From positions 1 to 64,000 of the forward strand of contig JAEULV010000003.1 of the NCBI GenBank assembly GCA_016793065.1: 64,000 nucleotides of DNA. Reading direction: 5' to 3'. The position numbers and the translations under genes were made by a program. How positions within the stretch are numbered: the stretch's first letter is position 1; each line of letters starts with the position of its first letter. Positions 46,064 through 55,390 of this stretch are shown here, piece by piece. The DNA is from Hyphomicrobiaceae bacterium (GTDB taxonomy: Bacteria > Pseudomonadota > Alphaproteobacteria > Rhizobiales > Ancalomicrobiaceae). The notes beneath the pieces were generated by a model, which did not search any database, had not been told where the DNA came from, and worked only from the letters and a program-made list of their open reading frames with translations.

Positions 46064-48304
46064 ATGACTGGGGAGCAGGCTGCCTTGGCGGCGGCGGGGG
46101 AGCATGGGGCGGCGCGGGCGCCGAAATCCGGCATGGACCGGGCGGTGCGGGCTTGGGTGCGGGCGAGATATCGCCGGCGTCATGGCTGCGAATTCGAGGG
46201 GATCGACCTGCTGAACGAGCCGGCGCACGCGGTCGTGTGCTGCGCGTCGATGTCGGTTGACGATTTTGTCATCCTGGCGGCATTCCTGCCTGACAACTGC
46301 GTCATCATCGTGCCGAAGGAGCGGGCGGCGACCAAGGCCGCGCTGCTGGCGGCGCGGATCGGCCGGGTGGAGGTGGTGGACCTCGACGACGCCGGCAGCT
46401 TGCGGCGGCTGGTGCGGCTGGTGCAGAGCGGCGTGCGGGTGGTGACGTTCCCGGAGGCGCGATCGAGCCGCACCGGCGGGCTCGACAAGATCCTCGGTTG
46501 GCCGGCAACCGTCGCCGACATGGCGGAAGCGCAGATCGTGCCGCTGCGGATCGATGGCGCGGAATATCTGCCGGGGAGCGACATAGCCGGCTTTGCAAGA
46601 CGGCGCCGCGTCACGCTGACGCTGCGGGCGCATCAGGCGCGGGCGTTGCCCCTGGCGGCGGGCCTGCGCGGGGCGGCGCGGCGCGAGGCGCTGGCGACCG
46701 CGCTCTATGACATCATGCGCGATGCGGCGTTCGATGCCCGGCCGGTGGCGGCGTCGCTGTTCCAGGCCGTGCTGGACGTTGCCGATCGGGTCGGCGGCGA
46801 CAAGATCGTGCTGGAGGATCACGATCGGGCGCCGATCAGCCTGAAGCGGCTGATCCTGGGCGCGTTCGTGCTCGGCGAGAAGATCGCACGCATCACCGAT
46901 CCGGGCGAGCGGGTGGGGGTGTTCCTGCCGAACTCGGTCGGCGGGGTGGTGGTGTTCTTCGCGCTGATCGCCCATGGCCGGGTGCCGGCGATGCTGAATT
47001 TCTCCGCCGGCGCGACGGCGCTGAAGGCGGCGGTCGAGACCGGGCCGTTGCGCATCGTGCTGTCGTCGCGCAAGTTCGTCGAGATCGGCAAGCTGGAACC
47101 GCTGATCGAGGCGATGGCGAGCGCGGCGGAGATCCGCTGGCTCGATGATATCCGCGGTGACATCGGGCTGGTCGACAAGCTGCGCGGGCTGTTCCGGGCG
47201 CATTTCGCCCGTGCCACCGTCGCGCGGCTGACGCCGGAGGCGAAGGCCGACGATGCCGGCGTGGTGCTGTTCACCTCCGGCTCGGAGGGAGTGCCGAAGG
47301 GCGTGGTGCTGAGCCATGCCAACATCCAGGCCAACGCGGCGCAGATCCTGGCGGTGGCGGATTTCGGCCCCGACAATGTGGTGTTCAATCCGCTGCCGAT
47401 CTTCCATTCCTTCGGCCTGACGGCCGGCACCTTGATGCCGCTGCTCGCCGGGATGAAGGTGGTGATGTATCCCTCGCCGCTGCACTACAAGCAGATCCCG
47501 GGGCTGATCCACGAGGTCGGGGCGACGATCCTGTTCGCCACCGACACGTTCCTTTCCGGCTATGGCCGCAACAGCCACGTCTACGATTTCCGCACCATCC
47601 ATTCGGTGGTTTCGGGCGGCGAGAAGGTCAAGCCGGAGACGCGGGCGCTGTGGTCCGACAAGCACGGGGTGCGGATCTTCGAGGGCTATGGCGCCACCGA
47701 ATGTGCGCCGGTGCTGAGCTGCAACACGCCGATGCACCAGAAGCCGGGGACGGTGGGACGGATGTTCCCCCGGGTCGAGTATCGCATCGAGCCGGTGCCG
47801 GGGATCGAGCGCGGCGGCCGGCTGGTGGTCGCCGGGCCGAACGTCATGCTCGGCTATCTGCGCCACGAGCATCCGGGGGTGCTGCAGCGCCAGCACGATC
47901 GCTGGTACGACACCGGCGACATCGTCGACATGGACAGCGACGGCTTCGTCACCATTCTCGGCCGGGCCAAGCGCTTCGCCAAGCTCGGCGGCGAGATGGT
48001 GTCGCTGGTGGCGGTCGAGAGCCAGGTGATGCAGATCTGGCCGGACGGCGCCCACGCGGTGGTGGCGGTGCCGGACGCCAAGAAGGGCGAGGCGCTGGTG
48101 CTGGTGACGACCGAGGCGAACCCGGACGTGCGGCAATTGCTGGCCGGCGGGCGGGCGCGCGGCATGCCGGAACTGATGCTGCCGCGCACCATCATCCGCG
48201 TCGACGAGATCCCGCTGCTCGGCTCCGGCAAGACCGACTATGTCAGCGTGCAGAAGATCGCGCTGGCGAAGTCGGTGCAGGTCTCGGACGAGCCGACGGA
48301 CTAG
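46064..48304 (+). CDS. Acyl-ACP synthetase with N-terminal PlsC-like domain (Aas type)
   Basis: 746 residues. Residues about 45-190 align with the 1-acyl-glycerophosphate acyltransferase part of Aas proteins, but the HX4D motif reads Ala61...Asp66 (CCASMSVDD) and the FPEG motif reads FPEA (129-132). The AMP-binding domain is intact: LFTSGSEGVPKGVVLSH, YGATECAP, YDTGDIV. Aas proteins reacylate lysophospholipid and activate fatty acids; here only the acyl-ACP (or acyl-CoA) ligase part looks active. No MFS part is fused, unlike some rhizobial homologues. ATG 46064 is used; ATG 46133 is another possible start. Confidence 0.87.
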   Translation: MTGEQAALAAAGEHGAARAPKSGMDRAVRAWVRARYRRRHGCEFEGIDLLNEPAHAVVCCASMSVDDFVILAAFLPDNCVIIVPKERAATKAALLAARIGRVEVVDLDDAGSLRRLVRLVQSGVRVVTFPEARSSRTGGLDKILGWPATVADMAEAQIVPLRIDGAEYLPGSDIAGFARRRRVTLTLRAHQARALPLAAGLRGAARREALATALYDIMRDAAFDARPVAASLFQAVLDVADRVGGDKIVLEDHDRAPISLKRLILGAFVLGEKIARITDPGERVGVFLPNSVGGVVVFFALIAHGRVPAMLNFSAGATALKAAVETGPLRIVLSSRKFVEIGKLEPLIEAMASAAEIRWLDDIRGDIGLVDKLRGLFRAHFARATVARLTPEAKADDAGVVLFTSGSEGVPKGVVLSHANIQANAAQILAVADFGPDNVVFNPLPIFHSFGLTAGTLMPLLAGMKVVMYPSPLHYKQIPGLIHEVGATILFATDTFLSGYGRNSHVYDFRTIHSVVSGGEKVKPETRALWSDKHGVRIFEGYGATECAPVLSCNTPMHQKPGTVGRMFPRVEYRIEPVPGIERGGRLVVAGPNVMLGYLRHEHPGVLQRQHDRWYDTGDIVDMDSDGFVTILGRAKRFAKLGGEMVSLVAVESQVMQIWPDGAHAVVAVPDAKKGEALVLVTTEANPDVRQLLAGGRARGMPELMLPRTIIRVDEIPLLGSGKTDYVSVQKIALAKSVQVSDEPTD

Positions 48305-48493
48305 GCGCGGGGCACATTAACAATCGGACACAATTGACTTGTCTCATTTAATATCTGTTGCTGATGTTTACCCTGCGACATCGTCGGGCCCGCACATCCG
48401 GGCCTGGCGCGGCTGATCCGGCCGGCGCCATCGCCCGGCGGGTCGGCACCGCCGCGACCGCCGGACGGTTGCGGCAACGACAGGGGGACAATC

Positions 48494-49384
48494 ATGGTCC
48501 GTTCGGCCTTTCACTGGCGCAGCTTCGTTTCGCTCCTCACCACGACGACGTTCCTGGTGATGATCTTCACCTCGCTGGCGGTCTATATCGACCCGGTCGG
48601 CCGGATCGCCTTCTGGATCGACTGGCGTTTCCTCGGCCTCGACAAGGAGGCGTGGGGCGGCCTGCACACGGTCATCGGCTATGCCTTCCTGCTGATCGGC
48701 TTCGTCCATGTGGTGCTGAACTGGAAGCCGCTGAAGGCCTATATCGTCGAGCATGCACACGGGCTGGCGGTGGTGCGCCTGCGCGAGGCGATCGCGGCGA
48801 CGGTCGCCACGATCATCGTCGTTGCCGGCACGATCGGCGGCTGGCCGCCGTTTTCCTATGTCGACTGGCTCGGCTCGCAGCTCGAGGAGCGCTGGGCGGC
48901 GATGCCGGGCGCCGAGCCGCCGGTGCCGCATGCCGAGACGCTGACGGTCGAGGCGCTGGCGCGGCTGCTCGGGTTCAACGGAGCGCGGGCGGTCGAGTCG
49001 CTGAAGGCGGCGGGACTGGGCGACGTTAGCCAGAAGGATGCGCTCGGGCGGATCGCCGTCGCCAATGACCGCACGCCGGCCGAGGTCTATGCGGTGATCA
49101 GCGCCGGCGAGCGCGCCGCCCAGGCGCAGGCGCCGGCGAAAGTGTGGAGCGCGGCCGAACTCGACACGCGCTATGGCGGCACCGGCATCGGCCGCCGGTC
49201 GGTCGTGCAACTGGCCGAGGAGTTCGGCCTGACGCCGGCCGTCGTGCAGCAGCGCCTTGCCGGGATCGGCATCGCCGCGCGCGGCGAGGACCGGCTGAAG
49301 GACCTGGGCGACAAGGCCGGGCTCGACGCGATGGAGCTGTTCAAGACCGTGCTGATCGAGGGCTATCGGCCGCCGGGCAAATAA
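48494..49384 (+). CDS. DUF4405-type membrane protein with duplicated C-terminal helical domain
   Basis: 296 residues. Three membrane helices: about 9-31, 57-78 (with H58 and H72, likely haem or quinone-site residues of a cytochrome-b-like bundle) and 97-117. The soluble part contains two copies of a roughly 52-residue helical domain at 151-202 and 236-287; both show V-x2-LA, G, V-x3-L-x3-G-[LI], D-x-L and A/E-[VL] at matching positions. DUF4405 proteins are thought to bind haem and work in electron transfer; this is inferred. GGGGG six bases before ATG 48494 supports the start. No co-operonic partner is obvious. Confidence 0.78.
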   Translation: MVRSAFHWRSFVSLLTTTTFLVMIFTSLAVYIDPVGRIAFWIDWRFLGLDKEAWGGLHTVIGYAFLLIGFVHVVLNWKPLKAYIVEHAHGLAVVRLREAIAATVATIIVVAGTIGGWPPFSYVDWLGSQLEERWAAMPGAEPPVPHAETLTVEALARLLGFNGARAVESLKAAGLGDVSQKDALGRIAVANDRTPAEVYAVISAGERAAQAQAPAKVWSAAELDTRYGGTGIGRRSVVQLAEEFGLTPAVVQQRLAGIGIAARGEDRLKDLGDKAGLDAMELFKTVLIEGYRPPGK

Positions 49385-49412
49385 GCCCGGCGGGATTCAG
49401 GCGAAGGCCGGC

Positions 49413-50252
49413 TCAATGCGGATGGGCATGGCCTTCGTGGCCGTGACCATGGCCGAGGGGAGCGCCGGCGGCGGGCAGGGCGCTGCCCTCGCGGTATTCG
49501 GCCAGCGACTGGCGCAGGATCAGGAAGGCGGAATTGAGGAACAGCGCGGCCATCAGCGCGGCGACGGCGAGATCGGGCCAGGCGCTGGTGGTGGCCCAGA
49601 CGCCGGCGGCGGCGAACATGACGACGACGTTGCCGATGGCGTCGTTGCGCGAGCAGAGCCAGACCGAGCGGACATTGGCGTCGCCGTCCTTGTAGGGCAG
49701 CAGCAGCAGCACGCTGGCGACGTTGGCGGCCAGCGCCAGGACGCTGATGACGCCCATGATCTCGGCCCGCGGCAGGCCGAGGACCAGCACCTGCCAGACG
49801 GTGGAGCCGAACACCCAGAGCCCCATCAGCGCCAGCGACGTGCCCTTCACCAGCGCGGCGGTGGCGCGGACCTTGAGGCTCATGCCGATGACGGCGAGGC
49901 TCATGCCATAGGTCAGCGTGTCGCCGAAGAAGTCGAGCGCGTCGGCCTGCAGCGCCTGCGAGCGGGCAAGATGGCCGGCGACGATCTCGGTGACGAACAT
50001 CACGGCGTTGATGGCGATCACCAGCCAAAGGACGCGCTTGTAGCGGGCGTCCATGCCGTCGAACACCGGGTTGCCGTGGCAGCCGCAGGCATCGTCGGCG
50101 CAGCCGATCACGGCGGGCTTAGCGGCAAGCGGGGCGATCGTCACCAACGGCACAGCCGGCGCCGCGGTCTCGCCGTGACAGCCGCAATGATCGTCATGGC
50201 AGGCACCCGACTTGGCGGTCGGGGCGTGAACGGGGGCGTGGTCGTGGGCCAT
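49413..50252 (-). CDS. Cation diffusion facilitator family metal exporter
   Basis: 279 residues. A cytoplasmic N-terminal region rich in His, Cys and Asp (MAHDHAPVHAP, GACHDDHCGCHG, GCADDACGCHG) looks like a metal-binding tail, followed by six membrane helices with the CDF-type site QADALDFFGDTLTYG (D and D) in helix 2 and CSRNDAIGNVVVMF (N and D) in helix 5, and a His-rich C terminus (HGHGHEGHAHPH). The usual long cytoplasmic C-terminal domain is missing. A MerR-controlled promoter drives it. Metal not settled; Zn, Cd, Co or Pb are possible. Confidence 0.9.
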   Translation of the reverse strand: MAHDHAPVHAPTAKSGACHDDHCGCHGETAAPAVPLVTIAPLAAKPAVIGCADDACGCHGNPVFDGMDARYKRVLWLVIAINAVMFVTEIVAGHLARSQALQADALDFFGDTLTYGMSLAVIGMSLKVRATAALVKGTSLALMGLWVFGSTVWQVLVLGLPRAEIMGVISVLALAANVASVLLLLPYKDGDANVRSVWLCSRNDAIGNVVVMFAAAGVWATTSAWPDLAVAALMAALFLNSAFLILRQSLAEYREGSALPAAGAPLGHGHGHEGHAHPH

Positions 50253-50293
50253 GGGCGGTCCTTTGCGGCGGTGCATTGCAAATCGTCGGCACC

Positions 50294-50324
50294 AGCCTAC
50301 AATCTCCAGCGACTGGAGGATCAA
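50294..50324 (-). promoter_or_regulatory. MerR-type promoter and operator of the CDF gene
   Basis: On the minus strand TTGATC (50324-50319), a 19-base spacer and TAGGCT (50299-50294). The spacer includes the dyad CTCCAG-CGA-CTGGAG (50304-50318). An overlong 19-20 base spacer with a dyad inside is the mark of MerR-family activation by DNA untwisting. The dyad also lies just upstream of the merR-like gene, so one operator could serve both directions. Confidence 0.7.
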
Positions 50325-50335
50325 GAGGTTTTTTC

Positions 50336-50758
50336 ATGCGGGATATTGCGATCGGGGTGTTGTCGCGCGAAACCGGGGTGAAGGTGCCGACGATCCGGTT
50401 CTATGAGGAAATCGGCCTGATGCGGGCGCCGGCGCGCACCGGCAGCAACCGGCGCATCTATGGCGACGACGATATCCGGCGGCTGAAGTTCATCCGCCAT
50501 GCCCGCGACCTGGGATTCGAGGTCGACGACATCCGCACCCTGATCAGCCTGACCGAGCGGCCGCAGGCGCCGTGCGCCGAGGCCGACAGCATCGCGCGGC
50601 GGCATCTGGCGACGGTGGAACGGCGGCTCGCCCAGCTCGGGGCGCTGCGCGACGAACTGGCGCGGATGGTCGGCGACTGCTGTCACGGTCAGGTCTGCGA
50701 CTGCCGGGTGATCGAGGTGCTGGCCGATCACGGCCAATGCGCCGGCGGGCACGGCTGA
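50336..50758 (+). CDS. MerR-family metal-responsive regulator
   Basis: 140 residues. The N-terminal winged helix (MRDIAIGVLSRETGVKVPTIRFYEEIGLMRAPARTGSNRRIY) is the MerR DNA-binding domain, followed by a dimer helix. Cysteines at about residue 79 (QAPC) and in CCHGQVCDC near 119-127 match metal-ligand positions of the ZntR/CadR/PbrR branch. Divergent from the CDF gene with the operator between them, so it very likely controls that gene. Start ATG 50336. Confidence 0.9.
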   Translation: MRDIAIGVLSRETGVKVPTIRFYEEIGLMRAPARTGSNRRIYGDDDIRRLKFIRHARDLGFEVDDIRTLISLTERPQAPCAEADSIARRHLATVERRLAQLGALRDELARMVGDCCHGQVCDCRVIEVLADHGQCAGGHG

Positions 50759-50873
50759 AAGCCGCCTCGGCCGCGCGACGCGATCGGCAGGCGGGGCGGT
50801 TTCCCCGGGGATTTGCGGGGGTAGGGGCTCGAGTGTCCTTGCCGGGTGGCGCGGATCGGGTTAGCCAGAACGT

Positions 50874-53156
50874 ATGGGAAACAGGGTGATTCCGCCCGGA
50901 TCCGGCGACGGCTCCGACGGCGATGATCAAATCGAACCGATCAATCTGCGCGAGGCGCTGGAAGAGCGCTATCTCGCCTATGCGCTGTCGACCATCATGC
51001 ACCGGGCGCTGCCGGACGTGCGCGACGGGCTGAAGCCGGTGCATCGGCGGCTGCTCTACGCGATGCGGATGCTGCGGCTCGATCCCGGACAGGCTTTCAA
51101 GAAATGCGCCCGCGTCGTCGGCGACGTCATCGGCAAATACCATCCGCACGGCGATCAGGCGGTCTACGAGGCGATGGTGCGCCTCGCCCAGGACTTTTCC
51201 CAGCGCTACCCGCTGGTCGACGGGCAGGGCAATTTCGGCAATATCGACGGCGATAATGCCGCCGCCATGCGCTACACCGAGGCGCGGCTGACGGACGTGG
51301 CGTCGCTGCTGCTGGAGGGGCTCGACGACGACGCGGTCGATTTCCGGCCGAACTACGACGGTTCCGACGACGAACCGGTGGTGCTGCCGGGGGCGTTCCC
51401 CAATCTGCTCGCCAACGGCTCGAACGGCATCGCCGTCGGCATGGCGACGTCGATCCCGCCGCACAACGCCTACGAACTTTGCCAGGCGGCGATCCATCTG
51501 ATCGACAATCCCGAGGCTGTCGCCAAGGATCTGCTGGCCTTCGTGCCGGGGCCGGATTTCCCCACCGGCGGCATCATCGTCGAAAGCCAGACGTCGATCC
51601 GCGAGGCATACGAGACCGGGCGCGGCGGCTTCCGGGTGCGGGCGCGCTGGCACAAGGAAGACCAGGGTCGCGGCGGCTGGGTGGCGGTGGTCACCGAGAT
51701 TCCGTATCAGGTGCAGAAGGGCCGGCTGATCGAGAAGATCGCCGAGCTGATCACCGACAAGAAGCTGCCGCTGGTCGACGACGTCCGCGACGAGTCGACC
51801 GAGGACGTGCGGCTGGTGCTGGTGCCGAAATCGCGGACGGTCGATCCGGAATTGATGATGGAGAGCCTGTTCAAGCTGTCGGAGCTTGAAAGCCGCATCT
51901 CGCTCAACATGAACGTCCTGTCGCGCGGGCTGGTGCCGAATGTGCTGTCGCTGCGCGACGTGCTGAAGGAGTGGCTGGAGCACCGCAAGGACGTGCTGGT
52001 GCGCCGCTCGCGGCATCGGCTCGGTGTCATCGAGAAGCGGCTGGAGATCCTCGGCGGCCTGCTGGTCGCCTATCTCAACATCGACGAGGTGATCCACATC
52101 ATCCGCACCGAGGACGAGCCGAAGCCGGTGCTGATGGCGCGGTTCTCGCTCAACGAGGTGCAGGCGACGGCGATCCTCGACATGCGGCTGCGCAACCTGC
52201 GCAAGCTCGAGGAATTCGAGATCCGCAAGGAATTCGACGAGCTGACGGCGGAGAAGGCGCGGATCGAGGCGCTGCTTGCCTCCGAGACCGCGCAGTGGAA
52301 GGTGATCAAGTTCGAGGTCAAGGACGTCGCCAGGAAGTTCGGACCGGAGACGAAGATCGGCAAGCGCCGCACCACCTTCGCCGATGCGCCGACCCATACG
52401 CTCGACGCGGTGAAGGAAGCGATGATCGAGCGCGAGCCGATCACCGTCGTCGTCTCGGAAAAGGGCTGGATCCGGGCGTTGAAGGGGCACCTCGACGACT
52501 TCTCCAAGCTCGACTTCAAGCAGGGCGACAGCCTGCACCTGGCGTTCAAGGCCGAGACCACCGACAAGCTCCTGGTATTCACCTCGGCCGGCAAGGCGTT
52601 CACGCTCGAGGCGTCGAAGCTGCCGGGCGGGCGCGGCGCCGGCGAGCCGATCCGCATCATGTGCGACATGGAGGAAGGCTCGGAGGTGCTGGAGGTGCTG
52701 GTGCATCGGCCGGACGTCAAGCGGCTGGTGCTGACGAGCGAATCCAAGGGCTTCATCGTCGCCGAGACCGATTGCGTCGCCTCGACCCGCAAGGGCAAGC
52801 AGATCGTCAACATCCCCGACAAGCACAAGCTGCTGATGACGGTGGTGATGCCGGAGGCGGCCGACCACATCGCGGTGATCGGCAACAATCGCAAGCTCCT
52901 GCTGTTCCCGCGGGCGCAGGTGCCGGAGATGGGGCGCGGCGCCGGCGTGCGCATCCAGCGTCACAAGGAAGGCGTGATTTTCGACGTAAAGCCGTTTGTC
53001 GGCGCGGACGGCATTTCGTGGATCGACACGTCGGGACGGGTGTTCCAGCGGTCGCTCGACGACATGCGCGACTATGTCGGCGATCGCGGCGATGCCGGGC
53101 GGTTGGCGCCGATGGGGTTCCCGCGATCGAACAGGTTCGATAACGGCAAGGCTTGA
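50874..53156 (+). CDS. parC: DNA topoisomerase IV subunit A
   Basis: 760 residues. The catalytic Tyr is Y134 in [12 protein letters not shown]; the winged-helix motif [36 protein letters not shown] lies at the N terminus. The tower and coiled-coil follow, and the C-terminal third has the pinwheel blades ([25 protein letters not shown], and [15 protein letters not shown]). The absence of the GyrA box and the ParC-like N terminus separate it from GyrA. The stop overlaps the next gene region (TTGAGTGTGG). Confidence 0.96.
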   Translation: MGNRVIPPGSGDGSDGDDQIEPINLREALEERYLAYALSTIMHRALPDVRDGLKPVHRRLLYAMRMLRLDPGQAFKKCARVVGDVIGKYHPHGDQAVYEAMVRLAQDFSQRYPLVDGQGNFGNIDGDNAAAMRYTEARLTDVASLLLEGLDDDAVDFRPNYDGSDDEPVVLPGAFPNLLANGSNGIAVGMATSIPPHNAYELCQAAIHLIDNPEAVAKDLLAFVPGPDFPTGGIIVESQTSIREAYETGRGGFRVRARWHKEDQGRGGWVAVVTEIPYQVQKGRLIEKIAELITDKKLPLVDDVRDESTEDVRLVLVPKSRTVDPELMMESLFKLSELESRISLNMNVLSRGLVPNVLSLRDVLKEWLEHRKDVLVRRSRHRLGVIEKRLEILGGLLVAYLNIDEVIHIIRTEDEPKPVLMARFSLNEVQATAILDMRLRNLRKLEEFEIRKEFDELTAEKARIEALLASETAQWKVIKFEVKDVARKFGPETKIGKRRTTFADAPTHTLDAVKEAMIEREPITVVVSEKGWIRALKGHLDDFSKLDFKQGDSLHLAFKAETTDKLLVFTSAGKAFTLEASKLPGGRGAGEPIRIMCDMEEGSEVLEVLVHRPDVKRLVLTSESKGFIVAETDCVASTRKGKQIVNIPDKHKLLMTVVMPEAADHIAVIGNNRKLLLFPRAQVPEMGRGAGVRIQRHKEGVIFDVKPFVGADGISWIDTSGRVFQRSLDDMRDYVGDRGDAGRLAPMGFPRSNRFDNGKA

Positions 53157-53179
53157 GTGTGGCGGAGAGGGCGGTGACG

Positions 53180-55237
53180 ATGGCGAAGGCGCGAGCGATC
53201 AAGAATGGCGACATGGCGCGCCTGGTCGCGCTGGTCGGCGCCGGCAAGCTCGCCGAGGCCGAGCCGCTGTTCGACCGGCGCTTCAAGCTCGGCGACCGGG
53301 CGGCGGAGCTGATCGACATCGGCAAGCGCATCAAGTTGAGCCTGAAGCGCTGGGAGGACGTGCTGACGCTTGGCGCGCTGCTCGACAAGCGCGATCCGGT
53401 CAGCGCCCTCGATCTCAACGACATCGCGGCGGCGCAGGCAGCGCTCGGACGGCTGACCGAGGCTGAGGTGACGCTGGTGCGCGCTGCCAAGATCGAGCCG
53501 AACCTGCCGAGCATCTGGCTCAATCTCGGCCAGGTGCTGCGCCAGCGCGGCAATCACGTCGGCGCTGCCAAGGCATTCGAGCAGCTGGTGAAGCTGGCGC
53601 CGGGCGCGGCGGATGCGTATTTCCAGCTCGGGCAGTCGCTGCGCGAGCTGCGGCAAAACCCGCAAGCCGCGCAGTGCTTCGCCAAGGCGGTGCAGCTGAA
53701 GCCGGAGATGATCCTGGCGCAGGCGGCGCTGGCGCGGACGCTTGACCAGCTCGGGCGCAAGGCCGACGCGGTCAGGCACTACGAGATCGCGGTGGCCGGC
53801 GAGCCGAATTCGATCGAATTGCGGTTCCAGTACGGGCGGGTGCTGCACGAACTCGACCGGATCGAGGACGCGATCCCGCTCTATCGGCGGGTGCTGGAGA
53901 TCAATCCGCAGCACCTCGGCGCCCTCAACAATCTCGGCGTGGCGCTGGCCAAGGGCGGGCGCGAGGACGAGGCGGCGGCACGCGACGTCCGCGCCAAGCG
54001 GCGCGACGACGCGGCCGAGGAGATGAACCGGCTCGACGAGGCGATCTCGATCTATCAGCGGGTGGTGGCGCTCGACCCGAACTATGCCCCCGGCTGGAGC
54101 AATCTCGGCAACGCCTATTTCACCCTCGGCGACTTCCCCAAGTGCCGCGATGCCTATGCGCGGGCGCTGGCGATCAATCCGAAGGAGGCCGATCCGTATT
54201 CGAGCCTCGGCTCGACGCTGCAATGGGGCGGCGAGTTCGAGGAAGCCGAGCGGCTGTTCCGCACGGCGTTGGCGATGCGGCCGGACTTTCCCAATTGCGA
54301 ATTCAACATCGCGACGCTGCTCTTGCTGCTGGGGCGCTGGGAAGAGGGCTGGCACCATTACGAGAGCCGGTTCCGCTGGCATCGCGACAAGTACGACCGG
54401 CCGGACCTGAAGCGCTGGGACGGCAAGGACCCGGTCGATCCGGGGCTGCTGGTGATCGCCAACGAGCAGGGGCTCGGCGACTCGCTGCAGTTCATCCGCT
54501 TCGTGCCGCTGATGCGCGAGCGGGGCTACAACGTCGTCATCCAGATGGAACCGCGCATCCACACCATCATCAAGGATGCGTTCCCCGACTATCCGACGGT
54601 GACGATCGGCGACCGGATTCCGGCCGGGGCGAAATACTGGTTCCCGTTGATGAGCATTCCGAAGTTCGTCGGCACCACGGTCGATACGGTACCGGCGAAG
54701 GTGCCCTATCTCAGGGCGCGGCCGAAACTGGTGGAGAAGTGGTCGCAGCGGCTGGGGACGCACGGGTTCAAGATCGCCTTCGCCTGGCAGGGCAACCCGA
54801 AGCGGCGGGTCGATCTCGGCCGGTCGTTCGCGCTCGACGATTTCGCCGCGTTCGCCGATATCCCCGGCGTGCGGCTGATCGCGATCCAGAAGGGCGTCGG
54901 GCTGGGACAGCTGGCAACCTGTGCCTTCCGCGACCGGATCGAACTGCCGGGCGAGGATTTCGACAGCGGACCGGATGCGTTCCTCGACACGGCGGCGGTG
55001 ATGCAGATGGCGGATCTGGTGATCACGCCGGACACCTCGATCGTGCATCTCGCCGGCGCGCTCGGCCGGCCGGCCATGCTGGGGGTGAAGAAGGTGCCGG
55101 ACTGGCGCTGGCTGCTCGACCGGGAGGATTCGCCGTTCTATCCGACGGTGAAGCTCTATCGCCAGAGCGTCATGGGCCAATGGGGCGACGTGATCGCCCG
55201 GATGGCGGCGGACGTGCGCAAGCGGGTCGCGGGATAA
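53180..55237 (+). CDS. TPR-repeat glycosyltransferase
   Basis: 685 residues. Residues about 10-420 hold many TPR units (for example NLPSIWLNLGQVLRQRGNHV, YAPGWSNLGNAYFTLGDFPK) and the C-terminal third is a GT-B type domain resembling heptosyltransferase/O-GlcNAc transferase-like enzymes: ANEQGLGDSLQFIRFVPL, FAWQGNPKRR, ITPDTSIVHLAGALGRPAMLG. No signal peptide, so it is cytoplasmic or membrane-peripheral. Acceptor unknown. The start ATG 53180 has GGAGAG upstream; TTG 53153 and GTG 53159 are in frame and would overlap parC. Confidence 0.85.
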   Translation: MAKARAIKNGDMARLVALVGAGKLAEAEPLFDRRFKLGDRAAELIDIGKRIKLSLKRWEDVLTLGALLDKRDPVSALDLNDIAAAQAALGRLTEAEVTLVRAAKIEPNLPSIWLNLGQVLRQRGNHVGAAKAFEQLVKLAPGAADAYFQLGQSLRELRQNPQAAQCFAKAVQLKPEMILAQAALARTLDQLGRKADAVRHYEIAVAGEPNSIELRFQYGRVLHELDRIEDAIPLYRRVLEINPQHLGALNNLGVALAKGGREDEAAARDVRAKRRDDAAEEMNRLDEAISIYQRVVALDPNYAPGWSNLGNAYFTLGDFPKCRDAYARALAINPKEADPYSSLGSTLQWGGEFEEAERLFRTALAMRPDFPNCEFNIATLLLLLGRWEEGWHHYESRFRWHRDKYDRPDLKRWDGKDPVDPGLLVIANEQGLGDSLQFIRFVPLMRERGYNVVIQMEPRIHTIIKDAFPDYPTVTIGDRIPAGAKYWFPLMSIPKFVGTTVDTVPAKVPYLRARPKLVEKWSQRLGTHGFKIAFAWQGNPKRRVDLGRSFALDDFAAFADIPGVRLIAIQKGVGLGQLATCAFRDRIELPGEDFDSGPDAFLDTAAVMQMADLVITPDTSIVHLAGALGRPAMLGVKKVPDWRWLLDREDSPFYPTVKLYRQSVMGQWGDVIARMAADVRKRVAG

Positions 55238-55390
55238 GGCGCGGGGCGTTTTTCGGCGGCGGAGGCCTGCCTCGCGGTTTTCCGCCCTTGACCTCGCGCG
55301 GCGACGGGACGATGTGATAGCGCTTTCCGGGGCAGCGGTTGGCGACAGGCCGGCAGCACGGCGGCGCGGGCCGCAAGCGAGTGACGACAG

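Noticed and set aside
48325-48365. TTGACT followed by TAATAT upstream of the DUF4405 gene as a sigma-70 promoter
   Set aside because: The gap is 9 bases, far too short for -35 and -10 elements.
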